Shown here one piece after another: positions 34,944 through 44,362 of a DNA stretch of 64,000 nucleotides. The position numbers and the translations under genes are program-made. The notes under the pieces were generated by a model. The model made no database searches. It was not told the origin of the DNA and was given only the letters and a program-made list of their open reading frames with translations. Within the stretch, counting starts at the first letter, position 1. The number at the start of each line of letters is the position of its first letter. The DNA comes from Oleispirillum naphthae (GTDB lineage: Bacteria; Pseudomonadota; Alphaproteobacteria; Rhodospirillales; Rhodospirillaceae): the NCBI GenBank assembly GCA_027864655.1, contig JAQAZG010000002.1, positions 310,001 to 374,000 of the forward strand, in the 5' to 3' direction.

Positions 34944-35809
34944 TGAACCGCCGCTATGCCTTCTTCGGCCTGGGCTTTCTGGCCGTTTTGTTCGTCGCCG
35001 CCAATGCGATGTTCGTGGTGCATCAGACCAAGCAGGCGCTGGTGATGCAGTTCGGCGATCCCAAGGCGGTCTACCGCGACCCCGGGCTCTATTTCAAGCT
35101 GCCGTTCATCCAGGACGTCGCCCTCTACGAGAAGCGGGTGCTCGACCTCGACCCCGAGCCCGAGGAAATGAACCTGCGCGATCAGCGGCGCATCATCGTG
35201 GACCTCTACGCGCGCTACAAGATCGTCGATCCGCTGCAATTCCGCAAATCCGCGGGCAACGAACTGGTGCTGCGCCAGCGCCTCGGCCGCGAACTCAACA
35301 ACGCGGTGCGCGTCGAGGTGGCCAAGGTGCTGCTGCCCGACATGCTGTCGGAAAAGCGCGCCGAGGTGATGGACCGCATCAGCGAGGCGGTGAAGGAGCG
35401 CGAAGGCGAATTCGGCATCGAGGTGATCGACGTCCGCATCGGGCGCACCGAACTGCCGAAGGACACCGCCGAGGCGCTCTACAGCCGCATGCGCTCCGAC
35501 CGTTTCGCCGAGGCGGCGCGATTCCGCGCCGACGGCGCGGAAATGAAGGCGAAAATCCAGGCCGAGGCGGAGCGCGAGCGCACCGTCATCCTCGCCGAGG
35601 CGCGGCGCAAGTCGCAGATCCTGCGCGGCGAGGGCGATGCGACGCGTAACGAAATCCTCGGCAAGGCCTACGGCAAGGACCCGGAATTCTTCGCCTTCTA
35701 CCGCTCGATGGAAGCCTATCGCGAGGCGCTCGGCCCCGACACCACCCTGGTGCTGTCGCCGAACTCCGAGTTCTTCCGCTATTTCGATGCGTCCCGGGGT
35801 AAAAAATAG
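34940..35809 (+). CDS. hflC: FtsH-modulating membrane protein HflC
   Basis: 289 aa, partner of HflK. N-terminal anchor RRYAFFGLGFLAVLFVAANA, then the SPFH domain (VHQTKQALVMQFGDPKAVY) and a charged coiled coil (MKAKIQAEAERERTVILAEA). The conserved ending GPDTTLVLSPNSEFFRYF is typical. It is co-translated with hflK, and degP follows 32 bases later, giving a hflK-hflC-degP unit for envelope protein quality control. Confidence 0.95.
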   Translation: MMNRRYAFFGLGFLAVLFVAANAMFVVHQTKQALVMQFGDPKAVYRDPGLYFKLPFIQDVALYEKRVLDLDPEPEEMNLRDQRRIIVDLYARYKIVDPLQFRKSAGNELVLRQRLGRELNNAVRVEVAKVLLPDMLSEKRAEVMDRISEAVKEREGEFGIEVIDVRIGRTELPKDTAEALYSRMRSDRFAEAARFRADGAEMKAKIQAEAERERTVILAEARRKSQILRGEGDATRNEILGKAYGKDPEFFAFYRSMEAYREALGPDTTLVLSPNSEFFRYFDASRGKK

Positions 35810-35841
35810 GGTGGGACTACCAGAACGATGAGGAGTGCAGC

Positions 35842-37356
35842 GTGAACGACGCGATGAAAACCATGTGGCCGGCTGCGGGCGGAACCGCCCGCCGCCGCTG
35901 GGCGGGTGCTTTTTGCGCCCTGGTGCTGGTCGTCCTGGCGGGAGCGCCATCCCCCGCCGCGGCGAGAAGCGCGCCGGAGAGCTTCGCCGACCTTGCGGAG
36001 AAGCTGTTGCCCGCCGTGGTCAACATCTCCACCACCCATATCGTCGAAGGCGAGGACCAGCGGGACCTCGGCATGCCGCAGTTTCCGCCCGGCTCGCCCT
36101 TCGAGGACCTGTTCAAGGAGTTCTTCGACCGTCAGCACAAGAACGGCGCGCCGGTGAAGCGCAAGACCCGCTCGCTCGGGTCCGGCTTCATCATCGACGC
36201 CAAGGGCCTGATCGTCACCAACAACCACGTCATCGACGATGCGACGGAAATCGTCGTCAGCTTCCAGAACGGCCGAGACCTGCCGGCGAAGCTGATCGGC
36301 CGCGACCCCAAGACCGACGTCGCGCTCCTGAAGGTCGAGCCGAAAGAGCCCCTGCCCTTCGTCTCCTTCGGCGATTCCGACAAGGCGCGGGTGGGCGACT
36401 GGGTGCTCGCCATCGGCAATCCCTTCGGCCTCGGCGGCACGGTGACCGCGGGCATCGTCTCGGCGCGCGGCCGCGACATCAACGCCGGTCCGTACGACGA
36501 CTTCATCCAGACCGACGCCTCGATCAACCGCGGCAACTCCGGCGGCCCGATGTTCAACATGGACGGCCAGGTGATCGGCGTGAACTCGATGATCTTCTCG
36601 CCCTCGGGCGGCTCCGTCGGCATCGGCTTCGCGATTCCGGCCAAGACCGTGCAGTCGGTGATCAAGGACATCGAGTCCTTCGGCCATGCGCGGCGCGGCT
36701 GGCTCGGCGTGACCATCCAGCACGTCACCGACGACATCGCCGAAAGCCTCGGCATGGACCACGCCATGGGCGCCCTGGTGCAGGACGTGCAGCCGGACAG
36801 CCCGGCCGCCAAGGCGGGCTTGCAGGAAGGGGACGTCATCGTCGCCTTCGACGGCAAGCCGGTGGACGAGATGCGGCGCCTGCCGCGCATCGTCGCGGAG
36901 ACCCCGATCAACAAGTCGTCCTCCGTCGAGTTCATCCGCGGCGGCAAGCACATGACCCGCAAGGTCCAGGTCGGCGAGATGAAGGACGAGGTCAAGGTGA
37001 CCTCGGCCAAACCGCAGCCCGACGGCAAGGCCGCCGCTCCGGGCCACGAGGTGCGCGCGCTCGGCCTCTCCGTCGCGGCGATCACCCCCGCCCTGCGCGA
37101 GAAGTTCGACCTTCCCGACGACGTCAAGGGCGTGGTCGTCACCGCGGTCGAAGCCAACAGCCAGGCGGCGGAAAAGGGCGTGCAGCCCGGCGTGGTGATC
37201 GAGGCGGTGACGCAGCGCCCGGTCAACACCCCGGAGGACCTCTCCGCCGGCGTCAAGGCGGCGAAGAAGTCGGGGCGGCAGTCGGTGCTGCTGCAGGTGC
37301 GGCTCGGCGACCGCAAGCGCTTCCTCGCGCTGAAGATCGATCCCGCCAAGGACTGA
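35842..37356 (+). CDS. degP: Periplasmic serine endoprotease DegP/HtrA
   Basis: 504 aa. GTG start with AGGAG six to seven bases upstream. A long signal peptide ends near ASPAAA-like PSPAAARS (about residue 40). The trypsin-like domain has the triad His in VTNNHVIDDA, Asp in KTDVALLKV and Ser in GNSGGPMFN. Two PDZ domains follow (GWLGVTIQHVTDDIAESLG and the C-terminal ALGLSVAAITPALREKF). DegP degrades misfolded periplasmic proteins. A terminator follows directly. Confidence 0.95.
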   Translation: MNDAMKTMWPAAGGTARRRWAGAFCALVLVVLAGAPSPAAARSAPESFADLAEKLLPAVVNISTTHIVEGEDQRDLGMPQFPPGSPFEDLFKEFFDRQHKNGAPVKRKTRSLGSGFIIDAKGLIVTNNHVIDDATEIVVSFQNGRDLPAKLIGRDPKTDVALLKVEPKEPLPFVSFGDSDKARVGDWVLAIGNPFGLGGTVTAGIVSARGRDINAGPYDDFIQTDASINRGNSGGPMFNMDGQVIGVNSMIFSPSGGSVGIGFAIPAKTVQSVIKDIESFGHARRGWLGVTIQHVTDDIAESLGMDHAMGALVQDVQPDSPAAKAGLQEGDVIVAFDGKPVDEMRRLPRIVAETPINKSSSVEFIRGGKHMTRKVQVGEMKDEVKVTSAKPQPDGKAAAPGHEVRALGLSVAAITPALREKFDLPDDVKGVVVTAVEANSQAAEKGVQPGVVIEAVTQRPVNTPEDLSAGVKAAKKSGRQSVLLQVRLGDRKRFLALKIDPAKD

Positions 37357-37376
37357 TCTTTCCGTCCGCGAAAACC

Positions 37377-37409
37377 AAGGCCCGGAGGCTCCCGCCCCCC
37401 GGGCCTTTC
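37377..37409 (+). terminator. Intrinsic terminator after degP
   Basis: Stem AAGGCCCGG (37377-37385) with CCGGGCCTT (37399-37407), loop of 13 bases, then TTCGTGTT. It lies 20 bases after the degP stop and just before holC. Confidence 0.7.
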
Positions 37410-37425
37410 GTGTTATACGACAGTG

Positions 37426-37890
37426 ATGGCCCGGATCGATTTCTACCACCTGCAGAAATGGCCCCTGGAACGCGCCCTGCCCGAACTCCTGGAGCGGGCG
37501 CTGGCGCGCGGCATGACCGCGCTCGTCACCGCCGCCTCGGCGGACCGGGTGAAGGACCTGGACGCGCTTTTGTGGACCTACCGCGAGGACTCCTGGCTGC
37601 CGCACGGCGCGGCGGGCGCGGACGACCCGGCGTCGCAGCCGGTATGGATCACCGATGCCGCGGAAAACCCCAACGGTGCGGACCTCCTGGTGATCACCGA
37701 AGGGGCCGACCTGCTGGACCCCGCGGGCTTCGCCCGCTGCCTCGATCTCTTCGACGGCGGCCTCCCCGAAGACGTGGAGTCGGCGCGCCGCCGCTGGGCG
37801 CGCTACCGCGAGGCCGGGCATGGACTCGCCTATTGGCAACAGGATGGCGAAGGACGCTGGACTGAAAAGGCGAATTCGGTAAGAACCTGA
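37426..37890 (+). CDS. holC: DNA polymerase III chi subunit HolC
   Basis: 154 aa. The protein opens MARIDFYHLQKWPLERALPE and continues ELLERALARGMTALVTAAS and LDALLWTYREDSWLPHG, the pattern of the chi subunit, which links the clamp loader to single-strand binding protein. The C-terminal YREAGHGLAYWQQDGEGRW is also typical. The ATG at 37426 was chosen over the GTG directly before it. It follows the degP terminator, so it needs its own promoter. Confidence 0.92.
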   Translation: MARIDFYHLQKWPLERALPELLERALARGMTALVTAASADRVKDLDALLWTYREDSWLPHGAAGADDPASQPVWITDAAENPNGADLLVITEGADLLDPAGFARCLDLFDGGLPEDVESARRRWARYREAGHGLAYWQQDGEGRWTEKANSVRT

Positions 37891-37969
37891 CGCGGGAACC
37901 TGTTCTTGCCGGAACCGCTTCGCAAAGAAGGCGGGCGGCGGAGCGGGTCTGGGGAAAGAGGGGAATGCG

Positions 37970-39682
37970 ATGCCGAACCGACGGGCGTCTTTCGAGTTTC
38001 ATGTCCTGATCGCCAAGAACTGGACGGTGCGGGACCTGTTCGACGACGAAGCCGCGGCGAAACGCGCCGCCGAGCAGGAACTGTCTGCGGGCCGCGTCGA
38101 GGGGGTGCGGGTCATCCGCGTCTGGCAGCGCGCCGACGGCGCCCATACCGAAAAGGTGGTGCACGAACAGTTGGGGGCGGCCAAGCCGCTGCACGACGTC
38201 CGCATCGTGCCGATCGAATCCGCGCCGTTCTGCCGCGACGAGGCGGATCTCCTCTCCGCCGAGAGCCTCGCCGCAATGGGCCGCCTCTACCGCAAATACC
38301 TGGACGAGGTCTGCCTGACCCCGGCCGAGGTGCTGCACCTGGAGCGCGAGTACAAGCGCATCTGGGATACCGAATCGATCGTTCCGGCAGGGGTGGACCG
38401 GGTGGCGACGATCCAGACCCGGGGCACCGATCTGAACGCCAAGACGCGCGGCGAGGAGATCTACCGCATCCTCGAGTCGATCGGCGCGCGGGCGTTGCGT
38501 TGCGCGCGGCGGCGCAGCCTGCCGAAGGAGGTTGCGGGAAGCCTCGGCGAGGTGCTGGCGGCGGTCTCCCGCGAGGCCGAGGACGAACTCGACGGGCGTT
38601 TTTCCGCCACCGTGGTGCTCGCCCGCGACCTCGTGCAGCGCCGCGACTGGATCGCCAAGCTCGACCGTCTGGGCGAACTGATCGCGCGCGAAACCGACGC
38701 CGCGGCGCTTGCCATCCTCGACGGCGTCACCGCCCAGGCGTTCGGCTGCCGCGAAGTGATGCAGGACGCCCTGGGGCCGCAGCCCAACCTGGCCGGGGCG
38801 CTGCTGCGGATGGCCGACCTGCTGTCGGGCGCGCCGCAGGCGGAGTTCGATGCGGCCCTGCCGCGCTGCGAGGTGTTCTCCGCGGCGCTGCGCGGTGGGC
38901 GCCTGCCGACGCTGCACGCCACGTTGAAGGACCGCTTCGTGCGCCAACTCGCGGGGCCGGGCGAACTGGCGCGCAACGATGCCTCGCAGGAGCGCCCCTG
39001 CTTCCGCAAGCTGGCCAACTGCGTGGTCGCCGCCACGGCGGTGCAGGGCGGGGCCGAAACCGCCGAGGCGCTGCTCTCCCGCGCCGGGCTGTTCATCGTC
39101 GAGGGCGGGGTGACCGGGCGCAAGCTGGCCCTGCGCCACCTGCTCGGCGCGCTCAACACCCCGGCCTGCCGCATGCGCCTGCTGCGCACGCTCGACGAGT
39201 CCCTGAAAACCGAGCCGGAGGTCCGCGTCGCCGCGTTCGAAGCGATCCGCACGATGATCCTGTCGGCGGGCTCGGTCACCGTGTTCGCCCCCGGCGCCGA
39301 CCCCGTCGCGCCGCTGGCCGCGGCGGCGGACCTGTGCCGCTGGCTGGCCGCCGCCTTCCCGCCGAAGCCGGCGGCGCCGCTGATCGCGCATCTGGACGAC
39401 CTCTCCGCCCGCCACCTGGTGCGCGAGCGCATCATCGAGCGCATGGACCGCCCCGACCTGCCCCTGGCGGAACGGGCCATCCTGTTGCTCAACTTCGTGC
39501 TTTCGGGCATCCTCACCGATGGCAAGGCCTCCGCCATGGCGCGCGAACATATCCGCGAACATCTGAAGCGCCCCGATTTCGTCGAAGCCTTCGCCGCCGG
39601 ATGCGGCAATGCGGCGGATTGCGAGCGCCGCCTGCGCGATTTCCATGTGCTGCTGGCGCGCGCGGGCTTTCCGCGGGGTTAG
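37970..39682 (+). CDS. Unrecognised 570-aa protein
   Basis: 570 aa, start ATG with GGGGAATGCG upstream. I do not recognise a named family. Residues 1-60 look like a small alpha/beta unit (FEFHVLIAKNWTVRDLFDDE, then GVRVIRVWQRADG). The rest is almost wholly helical, rich in Ala, Leu, Arg and Glu, with repeated helix pairs between residues 150 and 560. No signal peptide or transmembrane segment is visible, so it is probably cytosolic. Cysteines are scattered without a metal pattern. Base and codon use match the neighbours, so it does not look transferred. The two-TM gene follows 18 bases later. Confidence 0.75.
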   Translation: MPNRRASFEFHVLIAKNWTVRDLFDDEAAAKRAAEQELSAGRVEGVRVIRVWQRADGAHTEKVVHEQLGAAKPLHDVRIVPIESAPFCRDEADLLSAESLAAMGRLYRKYLDEVCLTPAEVLHLEREYKRIWDTESIVPAGVDRVATIQTRGTDLNAKTRGEEIYRILESIGARALRCARRRSLPKEVAGSLGEVLAAVSREAEDELDGRFSATVVLARDLVQRRDWIAKLDRLGELIARETDAAALAILDGVTAQAFGCREVMQDALGPQPNLAGALLRMADLLSGAPQAEFDAALPRCEVFSAALRGGRLPTLHATLKDRFVRQLAGPGELARNDASQERPCFRKLANCVVAATAVQGGAETAEALLSRAGLFIVEGGVTGRKLALRHLLGALNTPACRMRLLRTLDESLKTEPEVRVAAFEAIRTMILSAGSVTVFAPGADPVAPLAAAADLCRWLAAAFPPKPAAPLIAHLDDLSARHLVRERIIERMDRPDLPLAERAILLLNFVLSGILTDGKASAMAREHIREHLKRPDFVEAFAAGCGNAADCERRLRDFHVLLARAGFPRG

Positions 39683-39700
39683 GTCGAAGGAAAGGGTGGG

Positions 39701-40105
39701 ATGATTCTGTCGGTGTGCGCGGTTCTCGCGGCAAGCCTCCTCCTCGGCTTCGGCATGGCCGTGCGCTACTTTCCCGGCCGCCGCAGCATGCCCGCCAGCC
39801 CCGATGTCGCCCGCCTGCTGGGCGAAATCCGCGCCCGCAGGCTCTTCGGCCCCGCAGGCTGCGACGACCCCGGCATCCGCGAGCTTGCCGCCTCCTACGG
39901 CTTCCGCGTCGTGGACCGCGACGGAACCATCCTCAAACTCCGCCGCAACGCCTGGGTGAAGTTCAAATCCCTCAGCGCCGGGGGCCGCCTGCTCGGCGTC
40001 CTGATCTTCCCGCTCTCCCTCAGCTTCGCCGCAGGCCTCCTCGCCGGACTCGCCTGGCGGCGCGGCTTCGACGAACTCATCCACCTCGACCCGGTGGTGC
40101 GGTAA
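39701..40105 (+). CDS. Unrecognised small membrane protein with two TM segments
   Basis: 134 aa. One transmembrane segment at residues 2-22 (LSVCAVLAASLLLGFGMAV) and a second near residues 98-118 (LLGVLIFPLSLSFAAGLLAG). Between them lies a cytosolic or periplasmic part of ~70 residues with GFRVVDRDGTILKLRRNAWV. I do not recognise a family. It follows the 570-aa gene by 18 bases and is probably in the same operon. Its stop is 4 bases from repeat element C. Confidence 0.7.
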   Translation: MILSVCAVLAASLLLGFGMAVRYFPGRRSMPASPDVARLLGEIRARRLFGPAGCDDPGIRELAASYGFRVVDRDGTILKLRRNAWVKFKSLSAGGRLLGVLIFPLSLSFAAGLLAGLAWRRGFDELIHLDPVVR

Positions 40106-40109
40106 AACG

Positions 40110-40293
40110 AAAACTTCGCGGAGGGTCTCGGACCCTCCGCCCCTCCCCTAACTTTTCCACCGCGCAGCGGCAGACAACACCTCCCGTGGCAACCGCGCGG
40201 GATGATGGCGCTACGCGCAAAAACCTAAAGTTAAGGGGTCTGGGGACCGAGTCCCCAGCGGGGTCCGGGGGCTGCGCCCCTGGCCTGGTTTTC
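40110..40293. repeat. Composite palindromic element, copy C
   Basis: Between the two-TM gene and the convergent cyclophilin-like gene, within 4 bases of both stops. Short arm left with stem GCGGAGGGTC-TCG-GACCCTCCGC; long arm right ending with GGGGGC-TGC-GCCCC and GGCCTGGTTTTC. The core is in the reverse orientation and its central palindrome is replaced by an unrelated sequence around CCCGTGGCAACCGCGCGGG. Confidence 0.85.
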
Positions 40294-40296
40294 TCC

Positions 40297-40668
40297 TCAC
40301 TTCGACAGCGTGGCGACGATGTCGTCGTCCATCTCGTGGAGGGCTTCGATGTCGCCTGCGATCTTGCCGATGGCGACGCCGGGGGAGGCCATGCGCGGGG
40401 TTTCGCCGGTGGAGACGGGGGTGGGGCCGAAGAAGATGCAGAAGGCGTTGCCCGCGGGCCAGAGCGCCACCTCGCCGGGCTGGAAGTCGCTGCGCCGGTC
40501 GGAATCGACGGCGATGCGGGTGGAGAACGAACCGTAGTATTCGCCGCCCCAGCGCGTCATCGCGATGGTCTGGGGCAGGGCGGCGCACATCGCGCGGGTG
40601 GTGGCGTTGTCGTAGAGGGCGATTTCGAAGGTCTGGTAGTCGATGGAGAGGCGCACGGTATCGGGCAT
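40297..40668 (-). CDS. Cyclophilin-like fold protein
   Basis: 123 aa. Residues such as TTRAMCAALPQTIAMTRWGG, EYYGSF, FQPGEVALWPAGNAFCIFFG and GVAIGKIAGDIEAL match the small cyclophilin-like family (PF04126 type), a beta barrel related to peptidyl-prolyl isomerases but usually without proven activity. The start MPDTVRLSIDYQ follows an AGGAG-like GGAGCCCCCCG. The function is unknown. The ABC-F gene upstream ends 38 bases before it. Confidence 0.82.
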   Translation of the reverse strand: MPDTVRLSIDYQTFEIALYDNATTRAMCAALPQTIAMTRWGGEYYGSFSTRIAVDSDRRSDFQPGEVALWPAGNAFCIFFGPTPVSTGETPRMASPGVAIGKIAGDIEALHEMDDDIVATLSK

Positions 40669-40706
40669 CGGGGGGCTCCTGGCGGGTGGCCCCCAGTATA
40701 GCCGCT

Positions 40707-42626
40707 TCAGACCTGCTCCGCCTCGGCGGTTTCCAGGTCTTCCATCGCCTGCATCCAGGCGGCCTCCGCCGCCGCGATCTCGGCGGCGAGGGCGGCAAGG
40801 TCCTTCTGCAGGGCGATCACCTGCGCCGCGCCGTCGCGTTCGTAGAGTCCGGGGTCGGCGAGCGCGTTCTCGATCCCGGCGGAGGCGGCGGTGAGGCGTT
40901 CCAGGGTCTTTTCCGTATCCGCAACGCGGCGCTTCAGCGGTGCGAGCGCGGCGCGGCGGTCGGCCTTGGCGCGGCGGTCCTCCTTGCGGTCGGGGGCGGC
41001 CTCGCGCGGTTCGCGGGTTTCGCGGGCGGCGGCGCGGCGTTCCTCCAGCAGGGTCTTGCGGTAGTCTTCCAGGTCGCCCGCAAACGGCAGGCAGCGGCCG
41101 TCGCCGACCCGCCACAGGCGGTCGGCGACCATCTCGACGAGGTGGCTGTCGTGGGAGATCAGGATCACCGCGCCGTCGAAGGCGTTGAGCGCGGCGGTCA
41201 GCGCGGCGCGGGAATCGATGTCGAGGTGGTTGGTCGGCTCGTCGAGGATGAGGATGTGCGGCGCTTCGCGGCTCATCAGGGCGAACAGCAGGCGCGATTT
41301 CTCGCCGCCGGAGAGGGTGGCGACCTTGCAATCCGCCAGCTCCGCGCCGAAGCCGAAGCGCCCGAGGTGGGCGCGCACCTTCGCCTCCGTCGCCATCGGC
41401 ATCTTGGCCGCCATGTGGTCGAGCGGCGAGGCGGAAAGCCGCAGCTCCTCCGTCTGATGCTGCGCGAAATAGCCGATCTTGAGCTTCGGCGAGCGGCGCA
41501 TCGTGCCCTCGATCAGCCCGAGGCGCTCGGAGAGCAGCTTGGCCAGCGTGGACTTGCCGTTGCCGTTGGCCCCGAGAAGCGCGATGCGGTCGTCGGTGTC
41601 GATGCGCAGGTCGAGGCCGCGCAGCACCGCGCGGCCGTCGTAGCCCGCGCTGCCGCCCTCGATGGTGATCAACGGCGGGGAGAGCGGATCGGGGTCGGGG
41701 AAGTCGAAGGAGATCGCCTTCTCCTCGACGATCGGCACCGGAACCTCCATCTTCTCCAGCATCTTGATGCGGCTCTGCGCCTGGCGCGCCTTGGTCGCCT
41801 TGGCGCGGAAGCGGTCGATGAACCCCTGAATCTTGCGCCGCTGCTCCATCTGCTTGGACAGCGCCTTGGCGGCGAGGTCCATCTTCATCCGCCGCGTCTT
41901 TTCGAAGGTGTCGTAGTTGCCGCCGTAGGCGGCGAGGCGCTTGCCGTCGAGGTGGACTATGCGGTCGGGCACCGCGTTCAACAGGTCGCGGTCGTGGCTG
42001 ATGATGATCAGGGTGCCGGGATAGCCCGCCAGGTGGTTCTGTAGCCACAGCGTCGCTTCCAGGTCGAGGTGGTTGGTCGGCTCGTCCAGCAGCAGCAGGT
42101 CGGGGCGGGGGAACAGCGCGGCGGCGAGCGCCACGCGCATCCGCCAGCCGCCGGAAAAGTGCGCAACCGGCAGGCCGTGGCTCTCCGCCGGGAAACCGAG
42201 GCCGGTGAGGATGGCCGCGGCGCGGGCCGGGGCGGAGTGCGCGTCGATGGCGAGCAGGCGCTCGTGAATCTCTGCGATGCGCGCGCCTGCGCCCGCGGGC
42301 GGCGCGCCTTCCAGCCCTTCCAGTTCGTCCAGCAGCGCCTTGCGCTCCGCATCCGCGGCGAGCACGCAATCGAGCAGGCTGATCTCGCCGTCCGGCGCAT
42401 CCTGGGAGACCCAGCCGAGCCTGGCGCGCGGCCGCACCGAGATGCCGCCGCCGGAAGGCGAAAGCTCGCCGCGGATGAGGCGGAACAGCGTGGTCTTGCC
42501 CGAGCCGTTGCGTCCGACCAGGCCGACGCGCTGGTTCGCCGCGACGTGCAGGGTGGCGCCGTCGAAGAGCACGCGCGGGCCGATGCGGAAGCTCAAGTCG
42601 TTGATGTGCAGCATGGCGGCGGTCAT
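40707..42626 (-). CDS. ABC-F family ATPase (YheS/Uup-like)
   Basis: 639 aa with two ABC ATPase domains and no membrane segments. Walker A motifs are GRNGSGKTT and GANGNGKST; signature motifs are FSGGWRMR and LSGGEKSR; Walker B regions are [12 protein letters not shown] and [12 protein letters not shown]. The linker between the domains carries the basic P-site tRNA motif ([20 protein letters not shown]). The C-terminal coiled coil ends ...[22 protein letters not shown] proteins act on the ribosome E site. The start could be [10 protein letters not shown] (42626) or the ATG at 42614. Confidence 0.9.
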   Translation of the reverse strand: MTAAMLHINDLSFRIGPRVLFDGATLHVAANQRVGLVGRNGSGKTTLFRLIRGELSPSGGGISVRPRARLGWVSQDAPDGEISLLDCVLAADAERKALLDELEGLEGAPPAGAGARIAEIHERLLAIDAHSAPARAAAILTGLGFPAESHGLPVAHFSGGWRMRVALAAALFPRPDLLLLDEPTNHLDLEATLWLQNHLAGYPGTLIIISHDRDLLNAVPDRIVHLDGKRLAAYGGNYDTFEKTRRMKMDLAAKALSKQMEQRRKIQGFIDRFRAKATKARQAQSRIKMLEKMEVPVPIVEEKAISFDFPDPDPLSPPLITIEGGSAGYDGRAVLRGLDLRIDTDDRIALLGANGNGKSTLAKLLSERLGLIEGTMRRSPKLKIGYFAQHQTEELRLSASPLDHMAAKMPMATEAKVRAHLGRFGFGAELADCKVATLSGGEKSRLLFALMSREAPHILILDEPTNHLDIDSRAALTAALNAFDGAVILISHDSHLVEMVADRLWRVGDGRCLPFAGDLEDYRKTLLEERRAAARETREPREAAPDRKEDRRAKADRRAALAPLKRRVADTEKTLERLTAASAGIENALADPGLYERDGAAQVIALQKDLAALAAEIAAAEAAWMQAMEDLETAEAEQV

Positions 42627-42697
42627 AGCACAGCCACGCCCCCGCGGCCAAGCGCGGCGCGCAAGGCCGATGTGTGACGATTGCCACACTCTCGCGG

Positions 42698-42726
42698 TTG
42701 CGTTCGGCTTGCGATGCGGGTATGTA
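42698..42726 (+). promoter_or_regulatory. ndk promoter
   Basis: TTGCGT (42698-42703) and TATGTA (42721-42726) are spaced by 17 bases, about 100 bases before the ndk start and just beyond the divergent ABC-F start. Confidence 0.55.
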
Positions 42727-42828
42727 ATGCGCCCAGTCCGGACCTGCATGTGCCCGCTTCGAAGGGGGATGCCGGGCCCCCGGCGTTTGATCCGCCGGGT
42801 CATCTGTCGTCAATCAAAGGAACTCAAG

Positions 42829-43251
42829 ATGGGCGTTGAACGCACGTTTTCTATCGTCAAGCCGGACGCCACGCGCCGCAACCTCGTCGGCAAGATCTGC
42901 GCCCGCTTCGAGGAAGCCGGTCTGCGTATCGTCGCGCAAAAGCGGATCCACATGACCCGCGAACAGGCCGAGGGCTTCTACGCGGTGCACAAGGAGCGCG
43001 CCTTCTTCGGCGAGCTGGTGGAGTTCATGATCTCCGGCCCGGTGGTGGTGCAGGTCCTCGAAGGCGAGAACGCGATTGCGCGCAACCGCGAGATCATGGG
43101 CGCGACCAACCCGGCCAATGCCGCGCCGGGCACCATCCGCGCCGACTTCGCGGAATCCATCGAGGCGAACTCGGTGCACGGCTCCGACGCGCCGGAAACC
43201 GCCGCCGAGGAAATCAGCTATTTCTTCAGCAAGGTGGAAATCGTCGGCTGA
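42829..43251 (+). CDS. ndk: Nucleoside diphosphate kinase
   Basis: 140 aa. It transfers the gamma phosphate between nucleoside triphosphates and diphosphates through a phospho-histidine. The start is [20 protein letters not shown] with AAGGAA upstream. The active-site His is in [12 protein letters not shown] (about residue 117), and [20 protein letters not shown] precedes it. The length is the standard one. A strong terminator follows 26 bases after the stop. Confidence 0.97.
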   Translation: MGVERTFSIVKPDATRRNLVGKICARFEEAGLRIVAQKRIHMTREQAEGFYAVHKERAFFGELVEFMISGPVVVQVLEGENAIARNREIMGATNPANAAPGTIRADFAESIEANSVHGSDAPETAAEEISYFFSKVEIVG

Positions 43252-43277
43252 CCCGACGCCGCCGCGCGAACCGTTCC

Positions 43278-43312
43278 CGGCCCGGACATCCCGTCCGGGC
43301 CGTTTGTTTTGT
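43278..43312 (+). terminator. Intrinsic terminator after ndk
   Basis: Stem CGGCCCGGAC-atcc-CGTCCGGGCCG followed by TTTGTTTTG. A near-perfect stem of ten pairs and a T-rich tail, 26 bases after the stop codon. Confidence 0.85.
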
Positions 43313-43373
43313 TGCCTCCCGAGCACGTAAGTTCTATGATTGTTCCCATCTCGCCATGAGATGGGGGAATGCG

Positions 43374-43574
43374 ATGCGTGCCCTTCTTTCGCTGACCGCC
43401 GCCGCGTTGCTGCTGCCTTGCGGATTTGCCTTTGCTGCGGATTCGGGGTGCCCGCCCGCGCCCACGGGCGGCGCCTCCGCTGCAATGATCCCGCAACGGC
43501 AGGATGCGGAAACCCTCGCGGCCATGCGCTTCGCCTGGACCCGCAAGGGGCCGGGAGGCCCCTTGACCCCATGA
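43374..43574 (+). pseudogene. Small secreted ORF truncated by repeat element D
   Basis: 66 codons. A ribosome site GGGGGA precedes ATG, and the product begins with a convincing signal peptide MRALLSLTAAALLLPCGFAF with a likely cleavage after AFA. The mature part of about 45 residues has one Cys (SGCPPAP) and no known family. From about codon 56 the frame enters repeat element D, which supplies the last ~10 residues (RKGPGGPLTP) and the stop. It may be a gene cut short by the repeat, or a short gene whose end simply uses repeat sequence. Confidence 0.55.
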
Positions 43575-43700
43575 CTTTTGGTTTTTGCGCGTAGCGCGAG
43601 AGAACCCGTCACGCGGCGTGACGGTTGATAGCCGCTGCGCGGCGAAAAACAAGTTAGGGAGTGCGCGAGGGGACCGAGTCCCCTCGCAAAGTTTTGGTTT
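43537..43700. repeat. Composite palindromic element, copy D
   Basis: Starts inside the small secreted ORF and ends at the purN stop. The left side is a partial long arm starting at GGACCCGCAAGGGG, without the outer hairpin. Core forward: GCGCGTAGCGCG, CCGTCACGCGGCGTGACGG, CCGCTGCGCGGCGAAAAA. Short arm right with stem GCGAGGGGAC-CGA-GTCCCCTCGC. The purN stop codon is read from the GGTTTTA at the element edge. Confidence 0.85.
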
Positions 43701-44362
43701 TACGCCCCCGGCGGCGGGTTCACCGCGGCGTCGGGCGGGGTATCGAAGCCGTCGATGGTGGTGCGGTTTCCGGCGATGTGGACGCGGCCTTCGGCGATCA
43801 GGCGCACCGCCTCGGGGTAGATGATGTGTTCGCTCAGCCGGATGCGGGCGGCGAGGTCTTCCGGCGTGTCGGCGGGGAGCGTGGGCACCGCGGCCTGGAT
43901 GATGATCGGGCCTGCGTCCATATCCGGGCGGACGAAGTGGACGGTGCATCCGGAGAAGCGCGCGCCGTCGGCGAGCGCGCGTTCGTGGGTGCGCAGGCCC
44001 TTGTAGGCGGGCAGCAGCGACGGGTGGATGTTGATCAGCCGGTCGTTCCAGCGGTTGACGAAGCCCGGCGTGAGCAGGCGCATGAACCCGGCGAGGCAGA
44101 CGAGGTCCACCCGCGCCGAGGCGAGGGTGGCGGTGAGCGCCTCTTCGAAGGGTTCGCGCCCGGCGAATCCGGCGTGGTCGATCACCGCGGCGGGCAGCCC
44201 GGCGGCGGCGGCGCGGGCGAGGCCCGGCGCGCGCGCGACGTTGGAGACGACGATGCCGATCTCCGCCGGGAAGGCGGGATCGGCGCAGGCGTCGATCAGG
44301 GCTTGCAGGTTGCTGCCCTTGCCGGAGATCAGCACGCCGAGTCGCAGCTTGCGTGCGGTCAT
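43700..44362 (-). CDS. purN: Phosphoribosylglycinamide formyltransferase PurN
   Basis: 220 aa. It transfers a formyl group from 10-formyl-tetrahydrofolate to GAR in purine synthesis. The start is [20 protein letters not shown] with the phosphate loop SGKGSN. Catalytic segments are [20 protein letters not shown] (Asn/His) and [17 protein letters not shown] (Asp). It overlaps the purM stop by ATGA, the usual purMN pair. The C-terminal 15 residues ([15 protein letters not shown]) are an extra tail. Its stop lies at the edge of element D. Confidence 0.95.
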   Translation of the reverse strand: MTARKLRLGVLISGKGSNLQALIDACADPAFPAEIGIVVSNVARAPGLARAAAAGLPAAVIDHAGFAGREPFEEALTATLASARVDLVCLAGFMRLLTPGFVNRWNDRLINIHPSLLPAYKGLRTHERALADGARFSGCTVHFVRPDMDAGPIIIQAAVPTLPADTPEDLAARIRLSEHIIYPEAVRLIAEGRVHIAGNRTTIDGFDTPPDAAVNPPPGA

